This document shows, one piece after another, positions 33,093-42,751 of a DNA stretch of 64,000 bases. Made by a program: the position numbers and the translations under genes. The DNA comes from Microbacterium esteraromaticum (GTDB taxonomy: Bacteria; Actinomycetota; Actinomycetes; Actinomycetales; Microbacteriaceae): positions 3,133,366 through 3,197,365 of the forward strand of contig NZ_CP118100.1 of NCBI RefSeq assembly GCF_028747645.1, read 5' to 3'. Each line of letters begins with the position of its first letter. Positions within the stretch are counted from its first letter, which is position 1. The notes under the pieces are model-generated. The model had not been told where the DNA came from, searched no databases, and saw only the letters and a list, made by a program, of their open reading frames with translations.

Positions 33093-34150
33093 GCGATCCT
33101 CACTCTCGGATCCAGCACTCCGTAGAGCAGGTCGACGATGAAGTTGATCAACAGGTAGATGATGCCGACGACCAGACCGACGCCCATGATGCCGGGCAGA
33201 TCGAGGTTGGCCGCCGAGTTGTATGCGTAGGTGCCCAGGCCCGGCCAGGCGAAGACGGACTCGACGAGAACGGTGCCCGACAGCAGCGCCCCGAAGGCGA
33301 CACCGACGACGGTCAGCACCGGCAGTGCCGCGCCGCGCAGCACGTAGTCGACGATCACGCGCATCGCGGGCAGGCCCTTGGCGCGAGCGGCACGCACGTA
33401 GTCACTGGCCAGCACTTCGAGCACCGAGGTGCGGATGAAGCGGGTGAGCAGGCCGATGGTCACCAGCGAGAGCACCATCACCGGCAGCGCCAGGTGTGCC
33501 ATCGCGTCGGCCCAGCCCACGGCGTCGCCGTTGAGCAGATAGTCGATGGTGTACAGCCCGGTCACGCGGGGCGGCGGGATGATCGACGGTGAGATGCGTC
33601 CCGAGCCCGGAGCGATGCCGAGGTTCAGGAAGAAGAAGTAGAAGCTGACCAGGGCCAGCCAGAACGTGGGGACGCTCAGCCCGATCAGGGTGACCACCCG
33701 CACGACCTGGTCGGTGACCAGGCCGCGCCGGTAGGCCGCCAGGGTGCCGAGCACCAGGCTGACGGCGAGGCTGAGGATGATCGCGCAGATCGCGATCTCG
33801 ATGGTCGCCGGTACGGCCTTGGCCAGGTCGGCGGTGACCGGCTGCCCGGTGACCAGGGAGGTACCCAGGTCACCGCGCAGCAGGTTGCCCATGTAAATGA
33901 AGTACTGCACGAACAGGGGCTGGTCGAGACCGTGTGCCTTGATGAAGGCCTCACGTGTCTCGGGGTTCTGCGACGCCCCCTCACCCAGTGCCGCGGAGAC
34001 AGGGTCTCCGGGCACCAGGTTGGTGAGGAGGAACGTCACGATCGTGACGCCGAGCAGCAGCAGCAGAGACGTGCCGCCTCGGCGCAGCAGGTACCCCGCG
34101 AGGGGAGATTTCTTACGCTGCGCCTGAGTCTGCACAGCCACTGTCGTCAT
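33089..34150 (-). CDS. Oligopeptide-type ABC permease (DppB-like)
   Basis: The 353-aa protein is a DppB/OppB-type permease: GYLLRRGGTSLLLLLGVTIV, NLVPGDPVSAALG, LGLDQPL-like HGLDQPLFVQYF, and the EAA-type loop YVRAARAKGLPAMRVIVDYVL. It has about six membrane helices. The ATG at 34150 is preferred: it follows the upstream stop by 14 bp, and the added residues of the longer frame overlap the binding-protein gene. It works with the adjacent DppC-like protein. Confidence 0.94.
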   Translation of the reverse strand: MTTVAVQTQAQRKKSPLAGYLLRRGGTSLLLLLGVTIVTFLLTNLVPGDPVSAALGEGASQNPETREAFIKAHGLDQPLFVQYFIYMGNLLRGDLGTSLVTGQPVTADLAKAVPATIEIAICAIILSLAVSLVLGTLAAYRRGLVTDQVVRVVTLIGLSVPTFWLALVSFYFFFLNLGIAPGSGRISPSIIPPPRVTGLYTIDYLLNGDAVGWADAMAHLALPVMVLSLVTIGLLTRFIRTSVLEVLASDYVRAARAKGLPAMRVIVDYVLRGAALPVLTVVGVAFGALLSGTVLVESVFAWPGLGTYAYNSAANLDLPGIMGVGLVVGIIYLLINFIVDLLYGVLDPRVRIA

Positions 34151-34164
34151 CACAGGGGGTCCTG

Positions 34165-35760
34165 TCAGCCCGCGGGCGTGATCTCGGCGATGTCCATCTC
34201 CCACACGGAGTTGTAGACAGCACCCTCGACCTGGTCGGAGGAGGCGATGTTGCGACCGGGCACGATCATCGGAACGAACGGACCCTCGGCCTGCATGGCC
34301 TCGGCGAACTCGGTGAACGCGTTGGTGCGCAGCGCGGGGTCGGTCGCGGTGGCAGCGCCTGCGGCGAGACCGGCGATCTCGGGGTTGGCGTCAGCGGTCC
34401 AGCCCGAACGCAGGCCCACCTTCAGGCCCGGTGCGAACGGCAGGAAGTTGGCCGAGTCGGCGTAGTCGGGGCCCCAGAACCACAGTCCGAAGCCTTCCTT
34501 GCCGTTGACGTAGGCGTCGAGCTCGGTGGCGAACGGCGCGGGCGCCAGTTCGACGTTCACACCGGCATCCTTCAGCTGTGCCTGGATGCGCTCGGCGAGC
34601 GGGGTGAACTCCACGCCACCGACCGGGTAGTCGTTCGGGAACTGCAGGGTGAGGGTCTGGCCGGTGTAGCCGGCGGCCTCGAAGGCCGCGGCGGCCTTGT
34701 CGAGATCCTGCGTGATGCCCTCGTCCAGGGCGCCCTCGAATCCGGGCGGGATGACGCCGGTTGCCTGCACGGAGCCCGCACCGGCGAGTTCCAGCAGGGC
34801 CGGGTAGTCGAGTGCGTAGCGGATGCCCTCGGCGAGCTTCACGTTCGCCAGGTCGCCGTTGATGTCGGCCGACTGGTTCAGCAGCAGGAAGATCGTCTGA
34901 CCCGAGGGGACCGAGTCGACCGTGATGCCCTCGCCGAGGCCGGCGACCTGGTCACCGTTGAGGTCCATCGCGACGGTCGAGTCGCCACCCTTGAGGTTGG
35001 CGAGCTGCGTGGCGCTCTCGCTGACGTTGCGAATGACGACGCGGTCGTACGCGGGCTCTTCGTCGCCGTTGTACTCCTCGTTCGCCTTCAGCACGATCTG
35101 CGAGCTGAGGTCGAGGGTGTCGAGCACGAACGGGCCGGAACCGGCCGACGCGCCGTCAAGGAACGCCTGCGCGCTGTCGGTGCCATCGGTGGCACCACCG
35201 TTCTCGATCACGACATCGGCGTTGACGATGCCCAGTGCGGGGTTGGCGAGGATGGCCGGCAGCTGCAGCAGCGGCGTCTCGGTGGTGAAGCTGATCGTCT
35301 TGGCGTCGACCTCTTCGATGGTGACCCCGCCGAGCAGGAAGTTCGGCTTGGCGTCGGTCATGCCCTGGATGCGCTGCAGCGAGAACACGACGTCCTTCGC
35401 CTCGATCGGCGATCCGTCCGAGAAGACGCGACCGTCTTCGAGCGTGAAGGTGAACTCGGTGGCGCCGTCGTTGGCCTCCCACGATGCGAGTCCGGGGACC
35501 GGGGTCGAGACGTCGGAGCCCTCGAAGTCGACCAGGGTCTCGTAGATCGCCTTGGCGACCATGTTTCCGGTCGGGTCGTAGGTGTGCCCCGGGTCGGCGG
35601 TCTCGACCGAGAACGCGGTGTCGATGACAAGCGAGCCACCGGCGGAGTTCGAGCCGCCCGTGTTGCCGCTGTTGGCGGAGTTTCCTCCCGAGCAGCCGGT
35701 GATAGCGAGGAGCGACACCGCTCCGAGGGCAATCGCCGACTTGCGCAGCGTCGACAGCAT
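34165..35760 (-). CDS. Peptide/solute-binding lipoprotein of the ABC importer
   Basis: The 531-aa protein is a family 5 extracellular solute-binding protein (DppA/OppA type). The ATG at 35760 has GGAGG 6 nt upstream and opens a lipoprotein signal (LRKSAIALGAVSLLAITGCSG, lipobox ITGC). The mature part has ETADPGHTYDPTGNMVAKAI, LEDGRVFSDGSPIEAKDVVF, YALDYPALLELAG and a C-terminal lobe with GPDYADSANFLPF. The first of five co-transcribed genes, it is divergent from an Lrp-type regulator that may control it. The ligand cannot be read from sequence. Confidence 0.93.
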   Translation of the reverse strand: MLSTLRKSAIALGAVSLLAITGCSGGNSANSGNTGGSNSAGGSLVIDTAFSVETADPGHTYDPTGNMVAKAIYETLVDFEGSDVSTPVPGLASWEANDGATEFTFTLEDGRVFSDGSPIEAKDVVFSLQRIQGMTDAKPNFLLGGVTIEEVDAKTISFTTETPLLQLPAILANPALGIVNADVVIENGGATDGTDSAQAFLDGASAGSGPFVLDTLDLSSQIVLKANEEYNGDEEPAYDRVVIRNVSESATQLANLKGGDSTVAMDLNGDQVAGLGEGITVDSVPSGQTIFLLLNQSADINGDLANVKLAEGIRYALDYPALLELAGAGSVQATGVIPPGFEGALDEGITQDLDKAAAAFEAAGYTGQTLTLQFPNDYPVGGVEFTPLAERIQAQLKDAGVNVELAPAPFATELDAYVNGKEGFGLWFWGPDYADSANFLPFAPGLKVGLRSGWTADANPEIAGLAAGAATATDPALRTNAFTEFAEAMQAEGPFVPMIVPGRNIASSDQVEGAVYNSVWEMDIAEITPAG

Positions 35761-35850
35761 GGATACCTCCATTGGCAGGGATGTGGGGTGCGGTCGACTC
35801 GGGTGTGGACGACCGTGTTCACATTCGCATGGTGTGCGACGATCTGTCCA

Positions 35851-35864
35851 ATGACTAGCGTCAT
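35851..35864. promoter_or_regulatory. Candidate Lrp-type operator between divergent genes
   Basis: ATGAC-TAGC-GTCAT is a perfect 5-bp inverted repeat, with partial CTGT/ACAG flanks. It lies 42 bp before the Lrp-type regulator start and 91 bp before the importer start. Such divergent placement fits local control of the importer by the regulator. Confidence 0.45.
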
Positions 35865-35905
35865 ACAGACGAAACTTGTCGAACCAACGAAGGTGGGAAT
35901 GCAGA

Positions 35906-36493
35906 ATGTCCAGCACTGATGCGGAACGGGCGCGCGATTCTGGACGAAGTGCCACTCCCTTGGATGCTGTCTCATACCGAATCCTCGAACTTCTGCGCGA
36001 GAACGGACGGATTTCGATCGCCGCTCTCGCCGAGAAGGTGGGCATCTCGCGGGCGAACGCTTATGCCCGCGTCGAGGCACTTGTCAACGACGGGGTGATC
36101 AGCGGATTCAGCGCGCGCGTCGACCCGGCCCGCGCCGGGCTGTCGATCGGAGCCATGATCTTCGTCACGGTGCATCCGCAGGCCTGGGCGTCGTTCCGCG
36201 CACAGATCGCCGAGATGCCCGACATCGAGTACTGCGCGGTGACGACCGGTGAGCACGATGCGATGCTGCTCATTCGCGCCACCGATGTCAGCGGTGTGCA
36301 CGAGTTCTCGACCGGGGTGATCGCCCAGCTGCCCGAGGTGCGCACGGTGGTCAGCGTCGTGGTTCTGGACGAAGTGATCCGCCGGCCCTACCTGCTGCCG
36401 ACGGATCTGCCCGAGCGAAGCCTCGAGGTTCCGCTGGGGATGACGCGGTGGACGCCGGCGAGCGCCGGCCGCAGCACACTGCCACCCCGCTGA
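35906..36493 (+). CDS. Lrp/AsnC family transcriptional regulator
   Basis: The 195-aa protein has an N-terminal winged helix-turn-helix (about residues 20-65; DAVSYRILELLRENGRISIA, EKVGISRANAYARVEALVND) and a RAM ligand-binding domain (about 85-155; GAMIFVTVHPQAW, YCAVTTGEHDAMLLIRATD). Lrp-type regulators sense amino acids or peptides and form octamers. It is divergent from the peptide importer and probably regulates it. A roughly 35-residue C-terminal tail beyond the family core is basic and low-complexity. The ATG at 35906 follows AAGGTGGG. Confidence 0.93.
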   Translation: MSSTDAERARDSGRSATPLDAVSYRILELLRENGRISIAALAEKVGISRANAYARVEALVNDGVISGFSARVDPARAGLSIGAMIFVTVHPQAWASFRAQIAEMPDIEYCAVTTGEHDAMLLIRATDVSGVHEFSTGVIAQLPEVRTVVSVVVLDEVIRRPYLLPTDLPERSLEVPLGMTRWTPASAGRSTLPPR

Positions 36494-36502
36494 AGAGCTG
36501 AT

Positions 36503-36526
36503 TCCCCCGCGCCGAGGCGCGGGGGA
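36503..36526. terminator. Terminator after the Lrp-type gene
   Basis: TCCCCCGCGC and GCGCGGGGGA form a 10-bp perfect stem with a CGAG loop, between convergent genes. It may act in both directions. Confidence 0.85.
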
Positions 36527-36534
36527 CGGGGATG

Positions 36535-36891
36535 TCAGGCGGCGGTCTCGACGCAGACGCTCAGCTGGGGTGCGCCGTGCATCTCGTAGTGCTCGATCAG
36601 CTTCAGCATCCCGTCGTCGTCGACCTCGATGTCGCTCTCACCGTCTCCGGTGACGACCGAGCCGTCGGCGACGAGCACGTGCACGAACGAGACCCAGATG
36701 CGGTCACCGGTGCGGGTTCCGACGAACTTGCCGATCGTAACCGTGTCACCGGTGTAGTCGCCCCAGATGACCCCGTCCTGTTCGAAGTAGCGGAAGACGC
36801 TGGGCGCCTCGGGGTTCACGGCCGAGGTGGTCGACGAGACCATCTTGAAGATGCGGCCGTCGAGCGAAGGAAGGGTCTGAGTAACAGTCAC
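36535..36891 (-). CDS. Small beta-rich conserved protein, unknown function
   Basis: The 118-aa protein is probably a beta barrel. The core FRYFEQDGVIWGDYTGDTVT, then GKFVGTRTGDRIWVSFVHV and a late LIEHYEM, resembles a small family sometimes labelled N-acetylglutamate synthase in databases, a label I would not trust. The GTG at 36891 gives the family-like start TVTQTLPSLDGRIFKMVSST. A longer frame to 36963 has no supporting motif. It is divergent from the alcohol dehydrogenase gene. Confidence 0.68.
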   Translation of the reverse strand: MTVTQTLPSLDGRIFKMVSSTTSAVNPEAPSVFRYFEQDGVIWGDYTGDTVTIGKFVGTRTGDRIWVSFVHVLVADGSVVTGDGESDIEVDDDGMLKLIEHYEMHGAPQLSVCVETAA

Positions 36892-37046
36892 CTCTCGATT
36901 ATCACCGGCCCGCGAAGGTGCCGCGTACGCGGGGTCTGGGGTCGACTGGAGAAAAGCCCGCACCGGGAGGATGCTGGGATCAGTTGCGGCGTCGGTGTGC
37001 GGCGCCGCGGACAGAGGGACTCACAGCCCCTCGGAGAGGAACAGGC

Positions 37047-38081
37047 ATGAAGGCCATCCAGTACCGCGAGATCGGCAAGGGCCCCGAGCTCGTCGAGATC
37101 CCGACGCCCGAACCGGGTCCGGGTCAGATCCGATTGAAGGTGACCGCCGCCGGCCTGTGCCACTCGGACTGGTTCCTCATGGATCTGCCCGCTGACCAGT
37201 ACATCTATCCGCTGCCGCTCACGCTCGGGCATGAAGGCGCCGGCGTCGTCGACAAGCTCGGTGATGGCGTCGAGGGCATTGAACTCGGCGGCTCGTACGC
37301 GATCTACGGACCGTGGGGCTGTGGGCAGTGCCACGCGTGCACGCAGGGCAAGGAGAACTACTGCACCCGTGCGGCAGAACTCGGTATCGCGCCTCCTGGG
37401 CTTGGTGCCCCGGGTGCGATGGCCGAGTACGTGATCGTCGATGACGCCCGCCACCTCGTGCCGCTTGGTGACCTCGACCCCGTCGAGACGGTGTCGCTGA
37501 CCGATGCCGGTCTCACTCCGTACCACGCGATCATGTCGTCGGCGTCAAAGCTGCGCGCCGGCGCGACGGCCGTCGTCATCGGCGCGGGCGGCCTGGGTCA
37601 CGTGGGCATCCAGGTGCTGCGCGCGGTCTCTCCCGCCACGGTCATCGCGCTCGACATCAACGATGAGAAGCTGTCGTTGGCACGCGAGGTGGGTGCTCAC
37701 CACACGCTGATGTCGGACGAATCGGCGGTCGCGAAGATCCGCGAGCTCACCGGCGGAGTGGGCGCCGAGGCGGTGTTCGACTTCACGGGTATGCAGGCGA
37801 CGCTCGACATCGCGCGGCAGGTCGTGGCGGTCGACGGAGACATCCAGATCGTCGGCATCGGCGGTGGGCTGCTGCCGACCGGTTTCTTCTCGACGCCGTT
37901 CGGCGCGTCGGTTCGGGCTCCGTACTGGGGCAGCCGCAGCGAGCTGGTCGACGTGCTCGACCTCGCCCGCACGGGCTCGGTGGGCGTGCACGTCGAGCGC
38001 TACACCCTCGACTCTGCCGTCGAGGCGTACGGCAAGCTGCACAGCGGCAACGTGCGCGGCCGCGCGGTCGTCGTTCCCTGA
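37047..38081 (+). CDS. Zinc-dependent alcohol dehydrogenase
   Basis: The 344-aa medium-chain dehydrogenase oxidises an alcohol to an aldehyde or ketone with NAD(P). Catalytic zinc ligands are C38 (GLCHSDW) and H62-E63 (LGHEGAG). The structural zinc site is CGQC-x2-C-x7-C (GCGQCHACTQGKENYC). The Rossmann motif is VVIGAGGLGHVGIQVLRA, followed by ALDIND, whose Asp suggests NAD preference. The ATG at 37047 follows GGAGAGG. With the aldehyde dehydrogenase 2 kb away it could channel alcohols through aldehydes to acids. The actual substrate is unknown. Confidence 0.93.
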   Translation: MKAIQYREIGKGPELVEIPTPEPGPGQIRLKVTAAGLCHSDWFLMDLPADQYIYPLPLTLGHEGAGVVDKLGDGVEGIELGGSYAIYGPWGCGQCHACTQGKENYCTRAAELGIAPPGLGAPGAMAEYVIVDDARHLVPLGDLDPVETVSLTDAGLTPYHAIMSSASKLRAGATAVVIGAGGLGHVGIQVLRAVSPATVIALDINDEKLSLAREVGAHHTLMSDESAVAKIRELTGGVGAEAVFDFTGMQATLDIARQVVAVDGDIQIVGIGGGLLPTGFFSTPFGASVRAPYWGSRSELVDVLDLARTGSVGVHVERYTLDSAVEAYGKLHSGNVRGRAVVVP

Positions 38082-38239
38082 TACCGGTCGGATGCCCCGG
38101 GCTCGCGGCCGTCGTGCCGCGGGCCCGGGTGCGTCCTGGCGAGAACGCGGCCGCGCGCACCGCTCACACCACGGTGCCCCGCGGCACGATCCAGCGGTGC
38201 GCGAACTCGACGGTGTCCCACCCGGGTACCGTGGGTGCC

Positions 38240-39241
38240 ATGGAATGGATCGCCGATGTCTCGCAGGGCGACTGGCTGCGCCCGCTACTCGATGAGGGCT
38301 ACGGCACCATGCACGGGGTTGTGCCGCGCGGCTACGCCGCCTACGCGCGCGTCTTCCACCCCGCCGTCGTGCGGTCGCTGCCCGGTCGTGCGGTTCCCAC
38401 GCAAGCGGAGTACGAGCGGATGCCCGATGCCGAGGCTCAGGCACTGATCGACCAGTACGTCGACCGGCCGGCCACGTGGGCCGATGCCGCCGAGGCTTTC
38501 GGCACCGTCATGCACCCGCTCGCGCAGTGGCGCAGCGTGGTGCGCACGCCGCCCGAGGGAGATTGGAGCACGCGCGTCGCACCGGACGGACGTGAGTTCT
38601 CCGCACCGTACGAGGGCGAGATGGAGCCGGCGCAGCTCGCCCGGATCGCCGCGCACCTCGCCACGCACACCGAGACGCCGGATGCCGGTGTCGCCGCCGT
38701 CTGGGCGGGATACGGCGGGCTTCTCGGCTTCTACGGCGAAGCGCCGTCACGTGCCTTCCTGTCGTTCTCGTCCGAGGACGACACCTCCGGCACCCCCGAC
38801 GCGCAGGCGCTCGCGCACCAGAAGATGCTGGCGCGCAGCATCCGCGATCCCTTCAACAACGTGTTCCGCAAGCCGACCTGGCAGCCGGGCATTCTCTCGG
38901 ACGAGATCTCGAAGGGCCCGCAGCTCGAGCTGCCCGACCGGGAGTACGTGCTGTTCTCGGCGCCGCCGGCGGCGTTCGTCGACCCGGCGTGGATCCTCGA
39001 CGCGACCTGGCGCGACCGGCCCGGCGAAGAGCACGGGTTCGCGCCATCGGCGCAGCATCCGAACATCCTGTGGCCCACCGATCGCGCCTGGGTGATGGTC
39101 AGCGAGATCGACTTCGACTCGACGATCGTGGCCGGTTCGGCCGAGCTGATCGCGGCGCTGTGCGCCGATCCGCTGCTCGAGGCCGCCCCGATCCCGGTCA
39201 ACGCCGACCTGAGCTGGCAGGCCGATCTCATCAACCGGTGA
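38240..39241 (+). CDS. Conserved hypothetical protein, 333 aa
   Basis: I do not recognise a named family. The protein is soluble, acidic and Trp-rich (EWIADVSQGDWLRPLL; WRDRPGEEHGF; ILWPTDRAWVMVSEIDFDST), with no signal peptide or membrane segment. A central GMHGVVPRGY-like segment near the N-terminus (MHGVVPRGYAAYARVFHPAV) and the late DREYVLFSA stretch look structured. The ATG at 38240 starts the conserved-looking part; the upstream extension of the frame is low-complexity. It is convergent with the DUF779 gene, 9 bp apart. Confidence 0.7.
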   Translation: MEWIADVSQGDWLRPLLDEGYGTMHGVVPRGYAAYARVFHPAVVRSLPGRAVPTQAEYERMPDAEAQALIDQYVDRPATWADAAEAFGTVMHPLAQWRSVVRTPPEGDWSTRVAPDGREFSAPYEGEMEPAQLARIAAHLATHTETPDAGVAAVWAGYGGLLGFYGEAPSRAFLSFSSEDDTSGTPDAQALAHQKMLARSIRDPFNNVFRKPTWQPGILSDEISKGPQLELPDREYVLFSAPPAAFVDPAWILDATWRDRPGEEHGFAPSAQHPNILWPTDRAWVMVSEIDFDSTIVAGSAELIAALCADPLLEAAPIPVNADLSWQADLINR

Positions 39242-39250
39242 CGACGACGC

Positions 39251-39642
39251 CTACGCCGATGCCGCCAAGCCGAAGTGCTCCAGTTCGGGCTCTGTCAGCA
39301 TCCGCGATCGGATCAGGAAGCGCTTGCCGGTCGGTCCTTCCACACTGAACCCGGCACCGCGCCCCTCGACGGCGTCGATGGTGAGGTGCGTGTACTTCCA
39401 GTACTCGAACTGCGACTCCGACATGTAGACCTCGATGGGGTCGAGCCCGTCGATGTCGAGGGTGCCGAGCAGCACGTCGCTCGGACCGGTCACGAACATG
39501 CCGATCGGGTAGCACATGGGCGACGACCCGTCGCAGCATCCACCCGACTGATGGAACATCAGCGGGCCGTGCTGCGCCGTCAGCTGCCGCAGCAGGGCCG
39601 CCGCGTCGTCAGACACGGCGACCCTGCTCATCTGATCGGGCA

Positions 39643-39643
<1 letters not shown>
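39251..39643 (-). CDS. DUF779 protein linked to aldehyde dehydrogenase
   Basis: The 130-aa protein matches DUF779: MFHQSGGCCDGSSPMCYPIG with its CC and C cysteines, VLLGTLDIDG, and FEYWKYTHLTIDAVEGRGAG. The family is nearly always encoded beside acetaldehyde-type dehydrogenases. The Cys/His-rich centre suggests metal binding, but its role is unknown. The ATG at 39643 overlaps the dehydrogenase stop (ATGA), so the pair is translationally coupled. The longer upstream frame is a shadow of that gene. Confidence 0.92.
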
Positions 39644-41190
<1,547 letters not shown>

Positions 41191-41320
41191 GGTGTCTCCT
41201 TCGACAAGGCGGCGTCAGCGCCGCGGGTCCCTGTGCGAAGAAACCTACGCCCGGCCACGTTGCACGCCGATGCGCTACGTTGCATCGGGTTGCATACGTC
41301 GGATGCCCGCTTCGGGCGCG

Positions 41321-42670
41321 CTACGCCTGGTCGAGCTTCTCGATGCGGGCGACCAGCCCGGGACGGCGCGGCGACCTCGCCGGCAGCATCTCCAGGCACA
41401 GGCGCAGCACGGCGGCATCCGATGCGCCTTCGGGGATCTCGGCGTACGCGAGCAGCACCTCGACGCTGGCCTCGGTGAGCATCGTCTCGCGCAGCACGCC
41501 CCGCAGGCTCTCGCGCAGTTCGATCACTCCCGGCGCCTCGGAGTCGGGCAGCACCGGGCCGCGGTAGGCCGACAGCGCTACCCGGTGGGCGCCACGATCG
41601 AGCAGTGAGAGAACGTTCTGCGCATCGGTGTCGAGCGCGATCGGCAGGCGGTACGGGCGCGACTGCGGCACGAGCTGGGGCGAGATGCGTTCGAGCACCT
41701 TGCGCAGGCGCACCATCTCGGGGCGCAGGGTGTCGGCGGTCGACCCCTCGCCGTAGACGAGCTCGGCGAGCCTGTCGGCCGACAGTCCCTGCCGGTGAGT
41801 GGCGAGCATGAGCAGGATCTCGGCGTGGCGCGCGCTGAGGTCGATGACGATCTCGGTGTCGGCGCCGCTCACGTCGAGGCGCGCCCGGTCACGGCCCAGC
41901 ACGTGCAGTTGTACGCGCTGCGGCGTCTCGCGCACGGTGCGGCGAGGGCGCACGGATGCCGGCTTCTTGCCTCGGGAGTCGCCTCCCTGAGCCCGCGCCC
42001 GCAGGCGCGACACCATCAGCTCAGACTCCACTGCCCGAGCGGTGGCATCCACCAGCATCCGTGCCTGCGGGGTGACCGCCTCGTCTCCGCCGGTGACGTC
42101 GATGACCCCGAGCACGCGACGCGTCTCGGGGTCGAACACGGGCGCAGCGGTGCACGACCACGGCTGCACGAGCCGGTTGTAGTGCTCGGCCTGTCGGATC
42201 TGCACGGATTCTCCGAGCGTCAGCGCGGTGCCGGGGGCCGAGGTACCCACGGCCGCCTCTGACCAGTTCGCCCCTTCGACGAAACCCATCTCGCCCGACA
42301 GCATCCGCTGCTGAAGATCGCCCTCGACCCACAGCAGCCGTCCGGCGTGGTCGCCGACGGCGACCACCACGCCCGAATCGTCGGGGGCGCCGGGTAGCAG
42401 CAGGGTGCGGATCAGTTCGATCGCGCCGGCGAGCGGATGCCCGGTGCGGTACGTTTCGAGCGCCTCGGGCGTGAACTCCAGCGGCGGCAAACCTTCGGCA
42501 CCCACGCGGTCCTGCCAGGCGCGCTGCCATGAGGCCCGCACGAACGGGCGTACCTGTTCGAGACGGCGGTCGTCGAGATTGCCGGCGACGAGCTCTTCAT
42601 GGGCTCGCTCGATGATCAACCGGGAGGTCTCCGGCGGGTTCTCACGCGATGACGACCAAGGTGAGGGCAC
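41321..42670 (-). CDS. GAF-domain transcriptional regulator of the aldehyde dehydrogenase
   Basis: The 449-aa protein has an AcoR-like N-terminal half: LIIERAHEELVAG, SWQRAW and a GAF sensory domain (about residues 85-220; WSEAAVGTSAPGTALTLGES, QPWSCTAAPVFDPETRRVLGVIDVTG). No sigma-54 AAA+ domain follows. The C-terminal part instead resembles a winged helix (LSARHAEILLMLATHRQGLS, LVYGEGSTADTLRPEMVRLR). Such regulators activate aldehyde dehydrogenase-DUF779 operons in actinobacteria. It lies immediately upstream of that pair, on the same strand. The effector is probably the alcohol or aldehyde substrate. Confidence 0.85.
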   Translation of the reverse strand: MPSPWSSSRENPPETSRLIIERAHEELVAGNLDDRRLEQVRPFVRASWQRAWQDRVGAEGLPPLEFTPEALETYRTGHPLAGAIELIRTLLLPGAPDDSGVVVAVGDHAGRLLWVEGDLQQRMLSGEMGFVEGANWSEAAVGTSAPGTALTLGESVQIRQAEHYNRLVQPWSCTAAPVFDPETRRVLGVIDVTGGDEAVTPQARMLVDATARAVESELMVSRLRARAQGGDSRGKKPASVRPRRTVRETPQRVQLHVLGRDRARLDVSGADTEIVIDLSARHAEILLMLATHRQGLSADRLAELVYGEGSTADTLRPEMVRLRKVLERISPQLVPQSRPYRLPIALDTDAQNVLSLLDRGAHRVALSAYRGPVLPDSEAPGVIELRESLRGVLRETMLTEASVEVLLAYAEIPEGASDAAVLRLCLEMLPARSPRRPGLVARIEKLDQA

Positions 42671-42751
42671 TGAACTCCGATCAACGCTGACGGTGTGCTC
42701 AAGTGTAGGTCGGAAAGCGGTGTCGCGGCCGGTGAATGCGCCGTGAGCGGA

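Noticed and set aside
34165-36045. 626-codon version of the binding lipoprotein
   Set aside because: The lipoprotein signal and GGAGG support the ATG at 35760. The extension overlaps the divergent regulator gene.
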